Source of the DNA: DATEOR01 sp963841425
GTDB taxonomy: Bacteria; Actinomycetota; Thermoleophilia; Gaiellales; Gaiellaceae
DNA length: 64,000 nucleotides
Direction of reading: 5' to 3'
NCBI GenBank assembly: GCA_963841425.1
Contig: CAWJCL010000002.1
Location: 1,116,001 to 1,180,000, forward strand
Numbering within the stretch: the first letter of the stretch is position 1; every line of letters begins with the position of its first letter. The position numbers and the translations under genes are program-made. Shown in pieces: positions 8,319 to 16,728 of the stretch. A model generated the notes under the pieces. That model did not search any database. It saw nothing but the letters and a program-made list of their open reading frames with translations, and was not told where the DNA came from.

Positions 8319-9664
8319 GCCAGCAATCTTCGCATTCCGAGACGAGCCGCCGCCCCGAAGGCCGCCGCGAGCCCGAAGAGCCAGGCGGCCTCGCGGAGGA
8401 GGGTCGGCCAGGGGTTGTTGTCGTAGAGCGCGGACTGGAAGAAGTCGACGGCATGCGAGAACGGAAATGCCTTCGAGATCACGTGCGCGGCCGCGACGGT
8501 CCCCTCGGGAAGAAGTCCGAGCAGGACGAGCGGAAGCGCGACGAGGAAGGCGACGAGCACCGCCGTCCGCGCCTCTCGCGCAACCACGCCGACGAGCACG
8601 CCGAAGGCCCCGAACGCCGCTCCCGCGATGACGAGCCCGAGGCCGAGGAGCGGCAGCCTCGCCCACGGCTCGCCGCCGGTGACGTCGAAGACGGTTGCGA
8701 GAACTCCGAAGACGAGCGCGATCACGAGCCCGAGCGCGACCGCGACGAGCGCCGCCAGCACGACCTTCACGAGGACGAGATTGGTCAGGCCCACGAGGCC
8801 GCGGGCCAGCCGGCCGATGACGTTCTCGTCCCGCTCGGATGCGATCGCCGCCGCGGCGAGGAGGACGCAAATGAAGGCCAGCGTAAGCGCGAGCGCATAG
8901 GCCTGGAGCTGTGCGGAGAGGAGCCACGAACGCCCTGCCCCGGTGTCGACCTCGAGCTGGATCGGGTTCGCGGTCGCACGGAGCGACTCGTCCGAGGCGC
9001 CGAGGGCGAGCTGTGCCTGCCCGACGAAGTTGGAGAGCTCCCGGGCCCGCTCGGCGATCGCGGGATCCTTCGTCGTGTGCTCGATCTCGGCGAGAAGCTC
9101 ACCCGCCCGCTGGAGCCCGACGACGTCGAACTCGTTCCCGAGGAAGGTCCCCGTGCCGCCCTCGACGATGAGCTTCACGTACTGGAGGTTCGCCTCGATG
9201 TACGCCTCCTGCAGCCGCTGGTTCAGCTCGTAGACGAGGGCCTGAGTCTGCTGCTCGACCCGGGTCGCGACCCCGCCGCGTGCGGTCTTCAGCTCGAGCT
9301 GCGGGCTCTCCACCATCCCGCGCAGCCGTGACGCGAACCCGCGCGGTACGATGATCTCCGCGCTCACCTCCCCGTTGGCCAGCTTGCGGTCGGCCTCTTC
9401 CTGGCCCATCGGGACGAGCTCGGCGTTCTCGTTCACCTGGTCGAGGACCTCGGGGACGTTGAACGTCTGGCCGCCGACGGTGAGCTCTTCGGGAAGGCGG
9501 TCGAGGTCGACGAAGGCGATCGTCGGCCGGTCTCCCGCATACCGGACGACCGCGCCCACGAGCGCGGCGAAGACGAGCGGGTAGACGATCAGCGCGGCGA
9601 CGAGCACCGGCGAGCGGCCGAGGATCCGCAGGTCCTTTCGGAGAAGGAGGCGGATCTTCTTCAC
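8315..9664 (-). CDS. ABC-2 type transporter permease
   Basis: A 449-residue ABC-2 family permease with one N-terminal span (about 18-42), a large extracytoplasmic domain of about 200 residues with coiled-coil-like stretches, then five or six spans in the C-terminal half (LALTLAFICVLLAAAAIA onward). This layout is shared with the YhgE/NatB-like exporter group. The GTG start overlaps the stop of the ATPase gene as GTGA. The substrate cannot be read from the sequence; the next genes downstream make haem precursors. Confidence 0.85.
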   Translation of the reverse strand: MKKIRLLLRKDLRILGRSPVLVAALIVYPLVFAALVGAVVRYAGDRPTIAFVDLDRLPEELTVGGQTFNVPEVLDQVNENAELVPMGQEEADRKLANGEVSAEIIVPRGFASRLRGMVESPQLELKTARGGVATRVEQQTQALVYELNQRLQEAYIEANLQYVKLIVEGGTGTFLGNEFDVVGLQRAGELLAEIEHTTKDPAIAERARELSNFVGQAQLALGASDESLRATANPIQLEVDTGAGRSWLLSAQLQAYALALTLAFICVLLAAAAIASERDENVIGRLARGLVGLTNLVLVKVVLAALVAVALGLVIALVFGVLATVFDVTGGEPWARLPLLGLGLVIAGAAFGAFGVLVGVVAREARTAVLVAFLVALPLVLLGLLPEGTVAAAHVISKAFPFSHAVDFFQSALYDNNPWPTLLREAAWLFGLAAAFGAAARLGMRRLLA

Positions 9665-10386
9665 GCGAATACATCCGCTTCGGGCGAAGCTTTGAACTGT
9701 TCGAGGCTGCCGTCGAAGACGAGCTCGCCTCCGACGAGGACGGCGACGCGGGTCGCGAAGCGCTCGAGCTCCTCGAGGTTCTGCGTCGCGAAGACGACTG
9801 CGCCCTTACGCTCTCGGACCTGGGCGGCCACCTCCCAGAGGAGACGCCGCTGGCGCGGGTCGAGCGACGCGGTCGGCTCGTCGAGGAGAAGCACGTCCGG
9901 GCCGGCGAGCAGGGCGACCGCGACGTTGAGGCGCTGCTGGTTTCCGGCCGAGAGCTCGGCTGTCAGGCGGCCGTCGTCCGGGAGGTCGAGCAGGCCGAGG
10001 TACCGGTTCGCGACCTCGTTCGCCTCGGGAACTCCCTCGAGCCGGGCGAAGAGCTCGAGGTTCTCGCGCGGCGAGAGCCGCTGGTAGTGCGCCGGTCTCT
10101 GCGGGACCCAGCCGACCTTCGGGCCGCGATGGTTCACGGACGCGGCGGCCACCGAACCGTCGCTCGGATCGAGCGCGCCCGCAAGGATCGAGAGCAGCGT
10201 GGACTTGCCGGCGCCGTTCGGCCCGATGAGCGCGAGGGCGTCTCCGGGGTGCACTTCGAGGCTCGTCGGGGCAAGCGCGACGATGCGCCCGTACCGCCGC
10301 GACACCCCCTTCGCGCTGAGGAGCGGCGCTTTCAGCGTCCGACGCCCCTGGCAGGGTGAGAGCGAAGGACGGCTACCACGCCGCAA
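9661..10386 (-). CDS. ABC transporter ATP-binding protein
   Basis: ABC ATPase with Walker A GPNGAGKST, a modified signature LSAGNQQR in place of LSGGQ, Walker B LLLDEPTASLD and a switch position reading ATQN instead of the usual H-loop histidine. It pairs with the downstream permease. The start is unclear: TTG at 10386 has GGTGAG six bases upstream and gives 241 residues. A CTG at 10335 after CAGGGG would remove 17 residues and better match where the ABC fold begins. The missing H-loop histidine is worth a check for real ATPase activity. Confidence 0.85.
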   Translation of the reverse strand: MRRGSRPSLSPCQGRRTLKAPLLSAKGVSRRYGRIVALAPTSLEVHPGDALALIGPNGAGKSTLLSILAGALDPSDGSVAAASVNHRGPKVGWVPQRPAHYQRLSPRENLELFARLEGVPEANEVANRYLGLLDLPDDGRLTAELSAGNQQRLNVAVALLAGPDVLLLDEPTASLDPRQRRLLWEVAAQVRERKGAVVFATQNLEELERFATRVAVLVGGELVFDGSLEQFKASPEADVFA

Positions 10387-10554
10387 GGCTAGCTCACCAT
10401 GCCCAGAGCGCCCGGCCCTTACGATCAGGTGGATGAAAGTCCTGCAAATCCCGGGAATGTGGTCGGGCTCCGCCCTCCACCCTGGGACTGGTCCTTCGAG
10501 ACGGACGGCTCCCTCGCCCTCCAGCCGGAGCCGGACGAAAACCGCGGTATCCGT

Positions 10555-10583
10555 TTGAAAGCAGTGGGCACCTCCGCTAGCGT
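10555..10583 (+). promoter_or_regulatory. Promoter for a leaderless M23-like gene
   Basis: TTGAAA at 10555-10560, a 17-nt spacer, then TAGCGT at 10578-10583. The gene's ATG is at 10591, seven bases after the -10 box, so transcription should begin at or next to the start codon and the mRNA would have no leader. This is the clearest -35/-10 pair of the leaderless set in this window. Confidence 0.6.
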
Positions 10584-10590
10584 GCCGCGG

Positions 10591-11379
10591 ATGGCCCAGC
10601 CCCAGGCTCCCGGGCTCGCCTACCGCGCTGCTGAACGGCAAGCGATGCGCGCGAGGGTCCGCAGGGCGCGACGCACGGCCGCATTGGCGGTCGTGGCATG
10701 CGTCTGCCTCGTCGTGCTCATGCTCACGGCGTTCGGCTCCGGCAGGACCTCGGAGGTCACGAACACCGGCCCGGCGCCGACCGCGCGGCTTCTGCCCGCT
10801 GGCCCGCCGCGGGCGCAGATCATCGCCCTGCAGGACACCCTCCGCCTTCAGCTTCCGATCAACCAGAACCGGGTCACCGCGATCGGCTACCACTCGTCCG
10901 GCGCGAGCGCGCTCGCGCTCGACCCGATCGGGACGCAGGCGAACGCCGGCCTCCTGAAGCGGATGGTCACCCGCTTCTTCGGCGACTCGAGCTCGGGTAT
11001 CCGTTACTACCAGATCAGCGGCGGCGTGGGCCCGGAGACGGGCGGCCTCGACGTCGGCGCGCCCACGAACACCGACGTCTACGCGCCGGTGGACGGGAGC
11101 GTCATGGCCGTCTCGGATCAGATCGTGAACGGGAAGCCATACGGGGTCCGAATCGACATCCAGCCATCCGGCAACCCGGGGGTCGTCGTCACGCTCACCA
11201 ACCTCCGGCCGGACCCGGCGCTGACCGTCGGAATGACCGTCTCGGCCGGGCGGACGAAGATCGGGCAGATCATCGACCTCTCCTCGGTCGAGCAGGCCGC
11301 GCTCGCCCGCTACACGCAGGACCGCGGCCAGCACGTTCACATCGAAGTGCACGCGGCGGGCTCGCTCGCCATCCCGTAG
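10591..11379 (+). CDS. Membrane-anchored M23 (LytM)-like peptidase domain protein
   Basis: 262 residues: a basic N-terminus, one membrane anchor at about 31-50 (TAALAVVACVCLVVLMLTAF), a linker, then a LytM-like beta domain (GGLDVGAPTNTDVYAPVDG...) ending with the second zinc motif HVHIEVH. In active LytM enzymes the block equivalent to GGLDVG carries a zinc histidine (HxGxD type); here that position is Gly. It may be a non-catalytic, wall-binding or activator domain like EnvC-type factors. It starts a plus-strand unit with the phosphoesterase gene. Confidence 0.75.
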   Translation: MAQPQAPGLAYRAAERQAMRARVRRARRTAALAVVACVCLVVLMLTAFGSGRTSEVTNTGPAPTARLLPAGPPRAQIIALQDTLRLQLPINQNRVTAIGYHSSGASALALDPIGTQANAGLLKRMVTRFFGDSSSGIRYYQISGGVGPETGGLDVGAPTNTDVYAPVDGSVMAVSDQIVNGKPYGVRIDIQPSGNPGVVVTLTNLRPDPALTVGMTVSAGRTKIGQIIDLSSVEQAALARYTQDRGQHVHIEVHAAGSLAIP

Positions 11380-11390
11380 CAGTCAGAGCA

Positions 11391-12164
11391 CTGGTCATCC
11401 TCTTCATCGCAGACGTCTTCGGCCCGCCGGGCCGGCGGGCGCTCGAGGCTCGACTGCCTTCGCTCAAGGAGGAGCTCGGCGCCGGTTTTTGCATCGTGAA
11501 CGGCGAGAACGCCGCCGACGGCGTGGGGATCACCGCGAAGCTCGCGGACAAGATCCTCGCCGCGGGCGCCGACGTGATCACGCTCGGAAACCACGTCTGG
11601 CGACAGCGGGACATCATCCCGGTCCTCGAGCGAAACGGGCCCGTCATCCGCCCCGAGAACCTCGGCGGCCCGGGACGAGGCCTCACCGTGCAGCCGGCAG
11701 CCGACGGCACGCCGGTCGCGGTCCTCAACCTCCAGGGCGCCCTCTTTCTCTCGCCGCCGAAGAGCCCGTTCCTCGTCGTCGACGAGCTCGTCGAGGAAGC
11801 CCGGCGCAAGGCCAAGGTCGTCGTCGTGGACTTCCACGCCGAAGCGACGAGCGAGAAGGTCGCGCTCGCCCGCATGCTCGACGGCCGCGTGACCGCGGTG
11901 ATCGGCACGCATACCCACGTGCAGACGAATGACGCACGGGTGCAGCCGGGTGGCACAGCCGCGATCACGGACGCGGGCATGACGGGCCCTCACGACTCCG
12001 TCATCGGCGTCCGCGCGGAGCTCGCAATCGAGCGGATGCGGACGTCCATGCCCGTGCGCTTCCATCCCGCCGAGGGCGGCGTGCGCATCGAGGGCGCGGT
12101 CGTCGAGTGCGACGCCGAAGGCCGCGCTACGCGGTGCGAGCCGCTTCGGGTCGCCGTCGGCTGA
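11391..12164 (+). CDS. YmdB-family metallophosphoesterase
   Basis: Calcineurin-like phosphoesterase of the YmdB (TIGR00282) family, known in Bacillus as a 2',3'-cyclic AMP phosphodiesterase acting in signalling. Metal and active-site blocks: FIADVFGPPGR, VNGENAADGVGIT, GNHVWR, DFHAEATSEK, IGTHTHVQTND and DAGMTGP. The alignment requires the protein to begin at a CTG (11391, reading M-V-I-L-F-I-A-D). No ATG, GTG or TTG lies at that point in frame. The next possible start would delete the first metal-binding Asp. The gene begins 12 bp after the M23-like gene. Confidence 0.88.
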   Translation: MVILFIADVFGPPGRRALEARLPSLKEELGAGFCIVNGENAADGVGITAKLADKILAAGADVITLGNHVWRQRDIIPVLERNGPVIRPENLGGPGRGLTVQPAADGTPVAVLNLQGALFLSPPKSPFLVVDELVEEARRKAKVVVVDFHAEATSEKVALARMLDGRVTAVIGTHTHVQTNDARVQPGGTAAITDAGMTGPHDSVIGVRAELAIERMRTSMPVRFHPAEGGVRIEGAVVECDAEGRATRCEPLRVAVG

Positions 12165-13398
12165 GAGAAACGAGCAGGATCGCGTAGAGCGCGACGAGCA
12201 GGAGGTCGCGGACGAGGACGAGCCACCCGACGGGCTCGAGCGCAACGACGTCCCAGTAGCGAAACGGGAACCAGAGCTGCGTGGTGACGAGCGAGACGAG
12301 GAGCACGCCGCAGGCCGCGAGCCCGCCCGCGCCGGCCACGGCCGGGACGAGCGGAAGCAGCCAGATGAGGAACTGCGGCGAGAGCACCTTCCCGAACGCG
12401 ATGAAGGCGGCTACCGAGGCGGCGCCCGCGGTCAGCAGGCCCTCCCGCCCCCGGTCGCGCGCGGCGAAGAGCGCCCAGACGACCCCGACGGCGACGAGCT
12501 GGAACGCGGTCGAGAGGGAAGCGATCGCGTCGGGTAGCGAGCCGGCGAGATTCTGCGAGCCATGCGTGCTCGTCACGGTCGCGTCGTAGATGCCGAGGTG
12601 CTCGGCCGCGAGCAGGAGCGAGGCACCGAGGCTCTCGATCTGGAGCGGCCGCCCGAGCTGGGTGCCGATGCTGTGCGCGACTCCCCCCGGGGAGAGAATG
12701 AGGAACGGGACAAAGCAGAGGGCGAGCACGGCCGCGAAGCAGCCGAGGCCGAGCCAGAGCTCGCGCGTCCCGCGCCGCTTTGCCGCCCAGACGAGCGCAA
12801 CCGGGAGAAGTACGAGGGGATAGATCTTCGCCGCGACCGCGAGCCCGAGCAGGCCGAAGCCGACCCGCTCCCGACTCCCGAGGAGCGCCGCGAGGGCCGC
12901 GATCGTCAGGGCGGCCGGCCAGAGGTCGTACCGCGAGAGGATCACTGTTCCGAGAGCGAGCGGGGCAAGCGAGAGGAAGCACACGGCCGCGTAGAGCCGA
13001 GCGGTGCCCGCGTCGACGGCCGCGAGCGCGAGGCCGAGAGCCACCACGGCTGCGACCGCGCAGGCCCACATCAGCACCTCGAAGACGGAGTCGTAGTCGT
13101 CCTCCTGCGCGAGCGCGGGGAGCACGAACGCCGGGAGGGCGGCGGGCGGGTATTCCAGGCCGAAGTCCCGGTAGGGCACCTGGCCGTCGAGGATCGCCTC
13201 ACCGTAGTGCTCGTAGACCGGGGTGTCGACGATCTGCGTCCGGCTCCAGAAGCCCGTGTGCAGGAGCGCCCACGAGATCGTCAGGAGCACGATCCCGAGC
13301 GCGACCGCCTGACCGACGCGGCTCGACTCAGCTCGTGGGAACGAGTGCTCTCGGCTCGTGCTCAAGCTCGGGTGGCGGCTCGGCCGCCTCCGCGGCAC
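12127..13398 (-). CDS. Polytopic glycosyltransferase-like membrane protein (GT87/DUF2029 type)
   Basis: 423-residue protein with about ten membrane spans. The first periplasmic loop carries TPVYEHYGEAILDGQVPYRDF and EYPPAALP, a pattern of the polyprenyl-phosphate-sugar glycosyltransferases (GT-C fold, DUF2029/GT87), where an acidic residue in that loop is catalytic. The 3' end overlaps the convergent ymdB gene by 38 bp. The 5' end overlaps the upstream gene; starts at GTG 13398 or TTG 13365 are both possible. It probably adds sugars to lipid-linked envelope glycans, with the neighbour and GtrA. Confidence 0.75.
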   Translation of the reverse strand: MPRRRPSRHPSLSTSREHSFPRAESSRVGQAVALGIVLLTISWALLHTGFWSRTQIVDTPVYEHYGEAILDGQVPYRDFGLEYPPAALPAFVLPALAQEDDYDSVFEVLMWACAVAAVVALGLALAAVDAGTARLYAAVCFLSLAPLALGTVILSRYDLWPAALTIAALAALLGSRERVGFGLLGLAVAAKIYPLVLLPVALVWAAKRRGTRELWLGLGCFAAVLALCFVPFLILSPGGVAHSIGTQLGRPLQIESLGASLLLAAEHLGIYDATVTSTHGSQNLAGSLPDAIASLSTAFQLVAVGVVWALFAARDRGREGLLTAGAASVAAFIAFGKVLSPQFLIWLLPLVPAVAGAGGLAACGVLLVSLVTTQLWFPFRYWDVVALEPVGWLVLVRDLLLVALYAILLVSLSRRRPEAARTA

Positions 13399-15187
13399 GG
13401 ACCGGCAAGAGGGCCGGCGCGAAGAGGGCGAAGGCGACGAATGGGAAAAACCACGGGATGTAGAGGTAGAACCAGTGCGTCAGCACCGCCTCGAAGCCGA
13501 TCAGGAGCGCGGCCGAGAGCGCGGCGATCTGAAGCTCGTTCTTCACCCGCGGCACGAAGTACACCGCGAGCGCGCCGAAGAGGAGCACGATCTTGAGCCC
13601 GGTCTGGACGTGGTGGAGGTTCGGGTACCCGGGGTACTCGTCCCAGTCCCAGATCGAGAACGGGGACGAGCGCGAGAGCTGCCAGCCGAACGTCCGGTCC
13701 CAGAAGACGCGCGCCGCGTGGAGCGGATCGGGCTCGAGGAAGAGGATCCAGAACCCGGCTGCGGTGCCGAGCGCGAAGCCGACGAGGTACGTGACCTTGC
13801 TCCGGAGAGCTCCGCGCCAGTCCGGGTAGGAGGCCCAGAGCGGCAGGAGGAGGAGGGCGGCGAACTTCGTCCACGCACCAAGTGCGAGGAAGAGGCCGCG
13901 GGCCGGGGGCGAGATCAGAAAGACGAGGCCCCAGACGAGGAGCGCAGGCATGATCGCGTCGTTCGAGTTCGAGCTCGAGACGTACTGCGTGAAGGGGTAG
14001 GCCGCCCAGGCGAATGCCAGGGTCGCCCCGAGCATCCGCCCGCCGAAGCGAAGCCCGAGCACACCCATTCCGACGAGCGCGAGGAAATCCCAGAGAAGCG
14101 AGGTCAGGTGGCCGGCGGGCAGGCCGTCCCACGTGCTCGAGCCCCCGTTCCACTTCCCGCTGAAGCCGACCGCCAGGTAGGCGGGGACGTAGGCGAGGTA
14201 GCTGACGGGGCCGTAGGTGTCGCCGCGTTCGTTCGCCGACTCGCAGCGCCCGTTCGTCTGGACGTGCTCGCGCACGTAGCCCTCGCCGTCCGGGAGCCCG
14301 CAGGCCTTCCCGTCGTCCGTCGGCATGTGGCCGTACGGCATCTCGCCCTGGACGATGCGCTGGCCGCCGTCGATCCCCGCGAGGCCGACGTCGATCACGT
14401 TCGAATCCAAGACGTTCAGGGTCGTGCGGAACCCCAGCAGAAACACCGTGCCCGCGAGCAGGACCCAGACCGGCCAGACCGGCCGCGACGACCCGCCCCG
14501 TCCGCGCGCGCCGATCCAGATCATCCGTCCGAGGAGATACGCGAGCGCCGGGTAGACGAGCGGCATCGCCGTGAAGACGTCGCCGATGTTGAAGAAGTAG
14601 AGCGAGGCCGAGAAGGAGAGGAGGACGAGCAGGTCGAGGTTCCGAACGGAGGCGACGCGCCTAAAGTCGGCCAGCCCGACGAAGAAGACGACGGAGAAGA
14701 CGAGCCAGACCCACAGCCGGTTGATCTCTCGGCCGAAGGCACCGTCGTACCCGCGCGCCATCTTCCACGCCACCTGCGGGCCGGTCCACGCTTCGGTGAC
14801 CTCCCCGGTCTGGTCGTCGACCCTGGCGTCGACGATCTGGCCCGCGTCCGGCAGGTCGGACCAGATCTTCACCGACCAGCTGCCGGCGTCCTCGTCGAGA
14901 GTCGCCTGCTTCGTCAGCCCGCCGGCCGGGTAGCGCTCGACCCAGTCGGCGACCTTCGGGTCGGCGAGGACAGCAGCGATCGCCTGCTTGTCGGTCAGCT
15001 CGGCCGGGCCGGGCTCGTCCTGGGGGACGAACGGCGTCCCGGTGAGATTGCCGTGCGAGTCGTAGACCGGCGCCTTCGGGTCGGCGGCGGCCGAGGCCGG
15101 AACGAGGAGAGCCGCGAGCGCGAGAAGGAGAGCTAGACGGCGGGCTGGCGTCGGAAGCTCCAGAGCTTGTTCGCGACGAAGTTCCAC
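13328..15187 (-). CDS. Large membrane glycosyltransferase-like protein with N-terminal secreted domain
   Basis: About 619 residues from GTG 15187. A signal-like segment (LALLLALAALLVPASAAA) is followed by a soluble domain of about 110 residues with repeated acidic beta pattern (WSVKIWSD, ARVDDQTGEVTEAW), resembling PepSY. Roughly eleven membrane spans follow, with GT-C-like loops: EMPYGHM, DTYGPVSYLAYVP and SSSNSNDAIMPALL. The start is judged from the signal peptide; it overlaps the GtrA gene by 55 bp. The fusion of a periplasmic domain to a GT-C body, next to a second GT-C gene and GtrA, suggests a small envelope glycosylation module. The substrate is unknown. Confidence 0.7.
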   Translation of the reverse strand: MELRREQALELPTPARRLALLLALAALLVPASAAADPKAPVYDSHGNLTGTPFVPQDEPGPAELTDKQAIAAVLADPKVADWVERYPAGGLTKQATLDEDAGSWSVKIWSDLPDAGQIVDARVDDQTGEVTEAWTGPQVAWKMARGYDGAFGREINRLWVWLVFSVVFFVGLADFRRVASVRNLDLLVLLSFSASLYFFNIGDVFTAMPLVYPALAYLLGRMIWIGARGRGGSSRPVWPVWVLLAGTVFLLGFRTTLNVLDSNVIDVGLAGIDGGQRIVQGEMPYGHMPTDDGKACGLPDGEGYVREHVQTNGRCESANERGDTYGPVSYLAYVPAYLAVGFSGKWNGGSSTWDGLPAGHLTSLLWDFLALVGMGVLGLRFGGRMLGATLAFAWAAYPFTQYVSSSNSNDAIMPALLVWGLVFLISPPARGLFLALGAWTKFAALLLLPLWASYPDWRGALRSKVTYLVGFALGTAAGFWILFLEPDPLHAARVFWDRTFGWQLSRSSPFSIWDWDEYPGYPNLHHVQTGLKIVLLFGALAVYFVPRVKNELQIAALSAALLIGFEAVLTHWFYLYIPWFFPFVAFALFAPALLPVRAAEAAEPPPELEHEPRALVPTS

Positions 15188-15597
15188 GGCGTGACGAGCG
15201 CGATGGCGATCGCCTGAGCGGGAATCTTCGGCACGCCGATGCCGACGAGAATGGCGAGGAATACGAGATTGCCCGCGAGGGCGACCGTCGAGACGACCAG
15301 GAATCGCAGCCCCTGGTGGGCGATGTGCCCCCGCTGGTGCCGGAACGTCCAGACCCGGTTCCAGGTGTAGTTGTTCGTGACCGCGACGAGGAATGAGCAC
15401 ACCGCTGCGGGGATGTAGTGCATGTCCGCCCAATGGACGAGCGCCGCGAAGACGGCGAGGTTGATCACATAGCCCGTCGCGCCGACGATGCAGAACTTCG
15501 CGAGCTGGAACCAGTTGGCCCGGCTCCGCAGCGCCTCGCCGGCGGCGTCCGAGATCGCGCTCGCTCGTCCCGTCACAGTGTCCGGCTGCGTGGCCAC
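15133..15597 (-). CDS. GtrA-like flippase/membrane protein
   Basis: GtrA family protein with four membrane spans: KFCIVGATGYVINLAVF, YIPAAVCSFLVAVTNNYTWN, FLVVSTVALAGNLVFLAILV and PAQAIAIALVTPWNFVANKLWSF. The NNYTWNRVWTF and NFVANKLWSF motifs mark the family, which helps move lipid-linked sugars across the membrane. GTG at 15597 is taken as the start; upstream ATGs at 15633 and 15642 are in frame but add a segment overlapping the next gene. It belongs with the two glycosyltransferase-like genes that follow it. Confidence 0.85.
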   Translation of the reverse strand: MATQPDTVTGRASAISDAAGEALRSRANWFQLAKFCIVGATGYVINLAVFAALVHWADMHYIPAAVCSFLVAVTNNYTWNRVWTFRHQRGHIAHQGLRFLVVSTVALAGNLVFLAILVGIGVPKIPAQAIAIALVTPWNFVANKLWSFRRQPAV

Positions 15598-15610
15598 GTG
15601 CAGAGAAAGG

Positions 15611-16054
15611 TTAGACGGCTGGCCGCAGGGCATCCGGGCCAACCACGAGCCCGGGGCCTACCGCGGCGGCCGCCTGGCCGTCCTCGGCCTCCACGACGAG
15701 CTCGACCAGCTCCCCGTTCGGCGCGAAGACGAGGTCGACGACGTTGCCGAGCGTCCGGCCCTCCCGTCGCGCCGGGAAGCCGCGGACCGCGGTGAGCGCC
15801 CGCGCGCGTTGACGGTAGAAGTCCAGCTCCTGCAGCATCAGGACGAGAGCCGACGGGACGGCGATGGAGTGCTCGAGGATCTCGCACGCCGCGAGCGGGA
15901 GGTACCGGTGGGCGCGGTCGCCGCAGAGCACGTCGAAACCGAGCACGCGCCGCAGCTCGTCGTCGAGGAGGACGTCCACGACGACGCCGAGGCGGATGTC
16001 GGCGAAGCAGACGGGTCGAGACTCGACCGCGCCTGCGCGAAGACCCCCGTCCAT
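15611..16054 (-). CDS. PRC-barrel domain protein
   Basis: 147 residues forming two PRC-barrel-like halves, each with the pattern of a short strand, G-x-V-x-D, and a following acidic strand (RLGVVVDVLLDDELRRVLGFDV and TLGNVVDLVFAPNGELVELVV). PRC barrels occur in ribosome-maturation and membrane-associated regulatory proteins; no specific partner is evident here. It follows pcm on the same strand after 35 bp. Confidence 0.65.
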   Translation of the reverse strand: MDGGLRAGAVESRPVCFADIRLGVVVDVLLDDELRRVLGFDVLCGDRAHRYLPLAACEILEHSIAVPSALVLMLQELDFYRQRARALTAVRGFPARREGRTLGNVVDLVFAPNGELVELVVEAEDGQAAAAVGPGLVVGPDALRPAV

Positions 16055-16089
16055 CGCCCCGGTGAATTCCCCGACCAGAGAGGACGAAA

Positions 16090-16728
16090 CTAGAAGCCCT
16101 CCGCCCCGACGAGCGGCACGAACCGGCAGGAGACCGAGCGGGCGACGGCAGGGCCTTCGGGGCTCCTGACGATCACCTCGAGGCGCTGCCCTTCCTGCCC
16201 GCCGATGGGCACGACGAGCCTGCCGCGCACGCGGAGCTGCTCGTACAGCGACTCGGGCATGGCCGGAGCCGCCGCCGCGACGACGATCGCGTCGTAAGGC
16301 GCATGCTCCGGCAGGCCGAGCGACCCGTCCCCGACATGCACGTCCACGTGCTCGTACCCGGCCTCGGCGAGACGTTCGCCCGCTCGCGCGGCGAGCTCCG
16401 GAATCCGCTCGATGGTGTGGACCTTCGCGCCGAGCTCCGCGAGGACGGCGGCCTGGTAGCCGGAGCCGGTGCCGATGTCGAGGATGCTGTCGCCCTCCCG
16501 CACCTCCGCCGCCTGGCAGATGACGGCGACCATGTACGGCTGCGAGATCGTCTGGCCGTGGCCGATCCGGAGGGGCATATCCCGATAGGCCTTGCGGCGG
16601 TCGGGCTCTCCGACGAAGAGCTCGCGGGGCACGCGGCCCATCGCCTCGAGGACGCGCTCGTCGGTGATTCCGCGGCCGGCGAGCTGCTCGGCGACCATGG
16701 CCTGGCGCTCCTCGGCGGGCTCAGACAC
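16090..16728 (-). CDS. pcm: Protein-L-isoaspartate O-methyltransferase
   Basis: Repairs isoaspartyl residues in aged proteins by SAM-dependent methylation. The family blocks are PRELFV, RIGHGQTISQPYMVA, the SAM loop LDIGTGSGYQAAVLAELG and VHVGDGSLG, with the late IVVAAAAPAMPESL. At 212 residues it has the usual length. Its GTG start overlaps the stop of the upstream phosphodiesterase gene by 8 bp, so the two are one transcription unit. Confidence 0.93.
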   Translation of the reverse strand: MSEPAEERQAMVAEQLAGRGITDERVLEAMGRVPRELFVGEPDRRKAYRDMPLRIGHGQTISQPYMVAVICQAAEVREGDSILDIGTGSGYQAAVLAELGAKVHTIERIPELAARAGERLAEAGYEHVDVHVGDGSLGLPEHAPYDAIVVAAAAPAMPESLYEQLRVRGRLVVPIGGQEGQRLEVIVRSPEGPAVARSVSCRFVPLVGAEGF

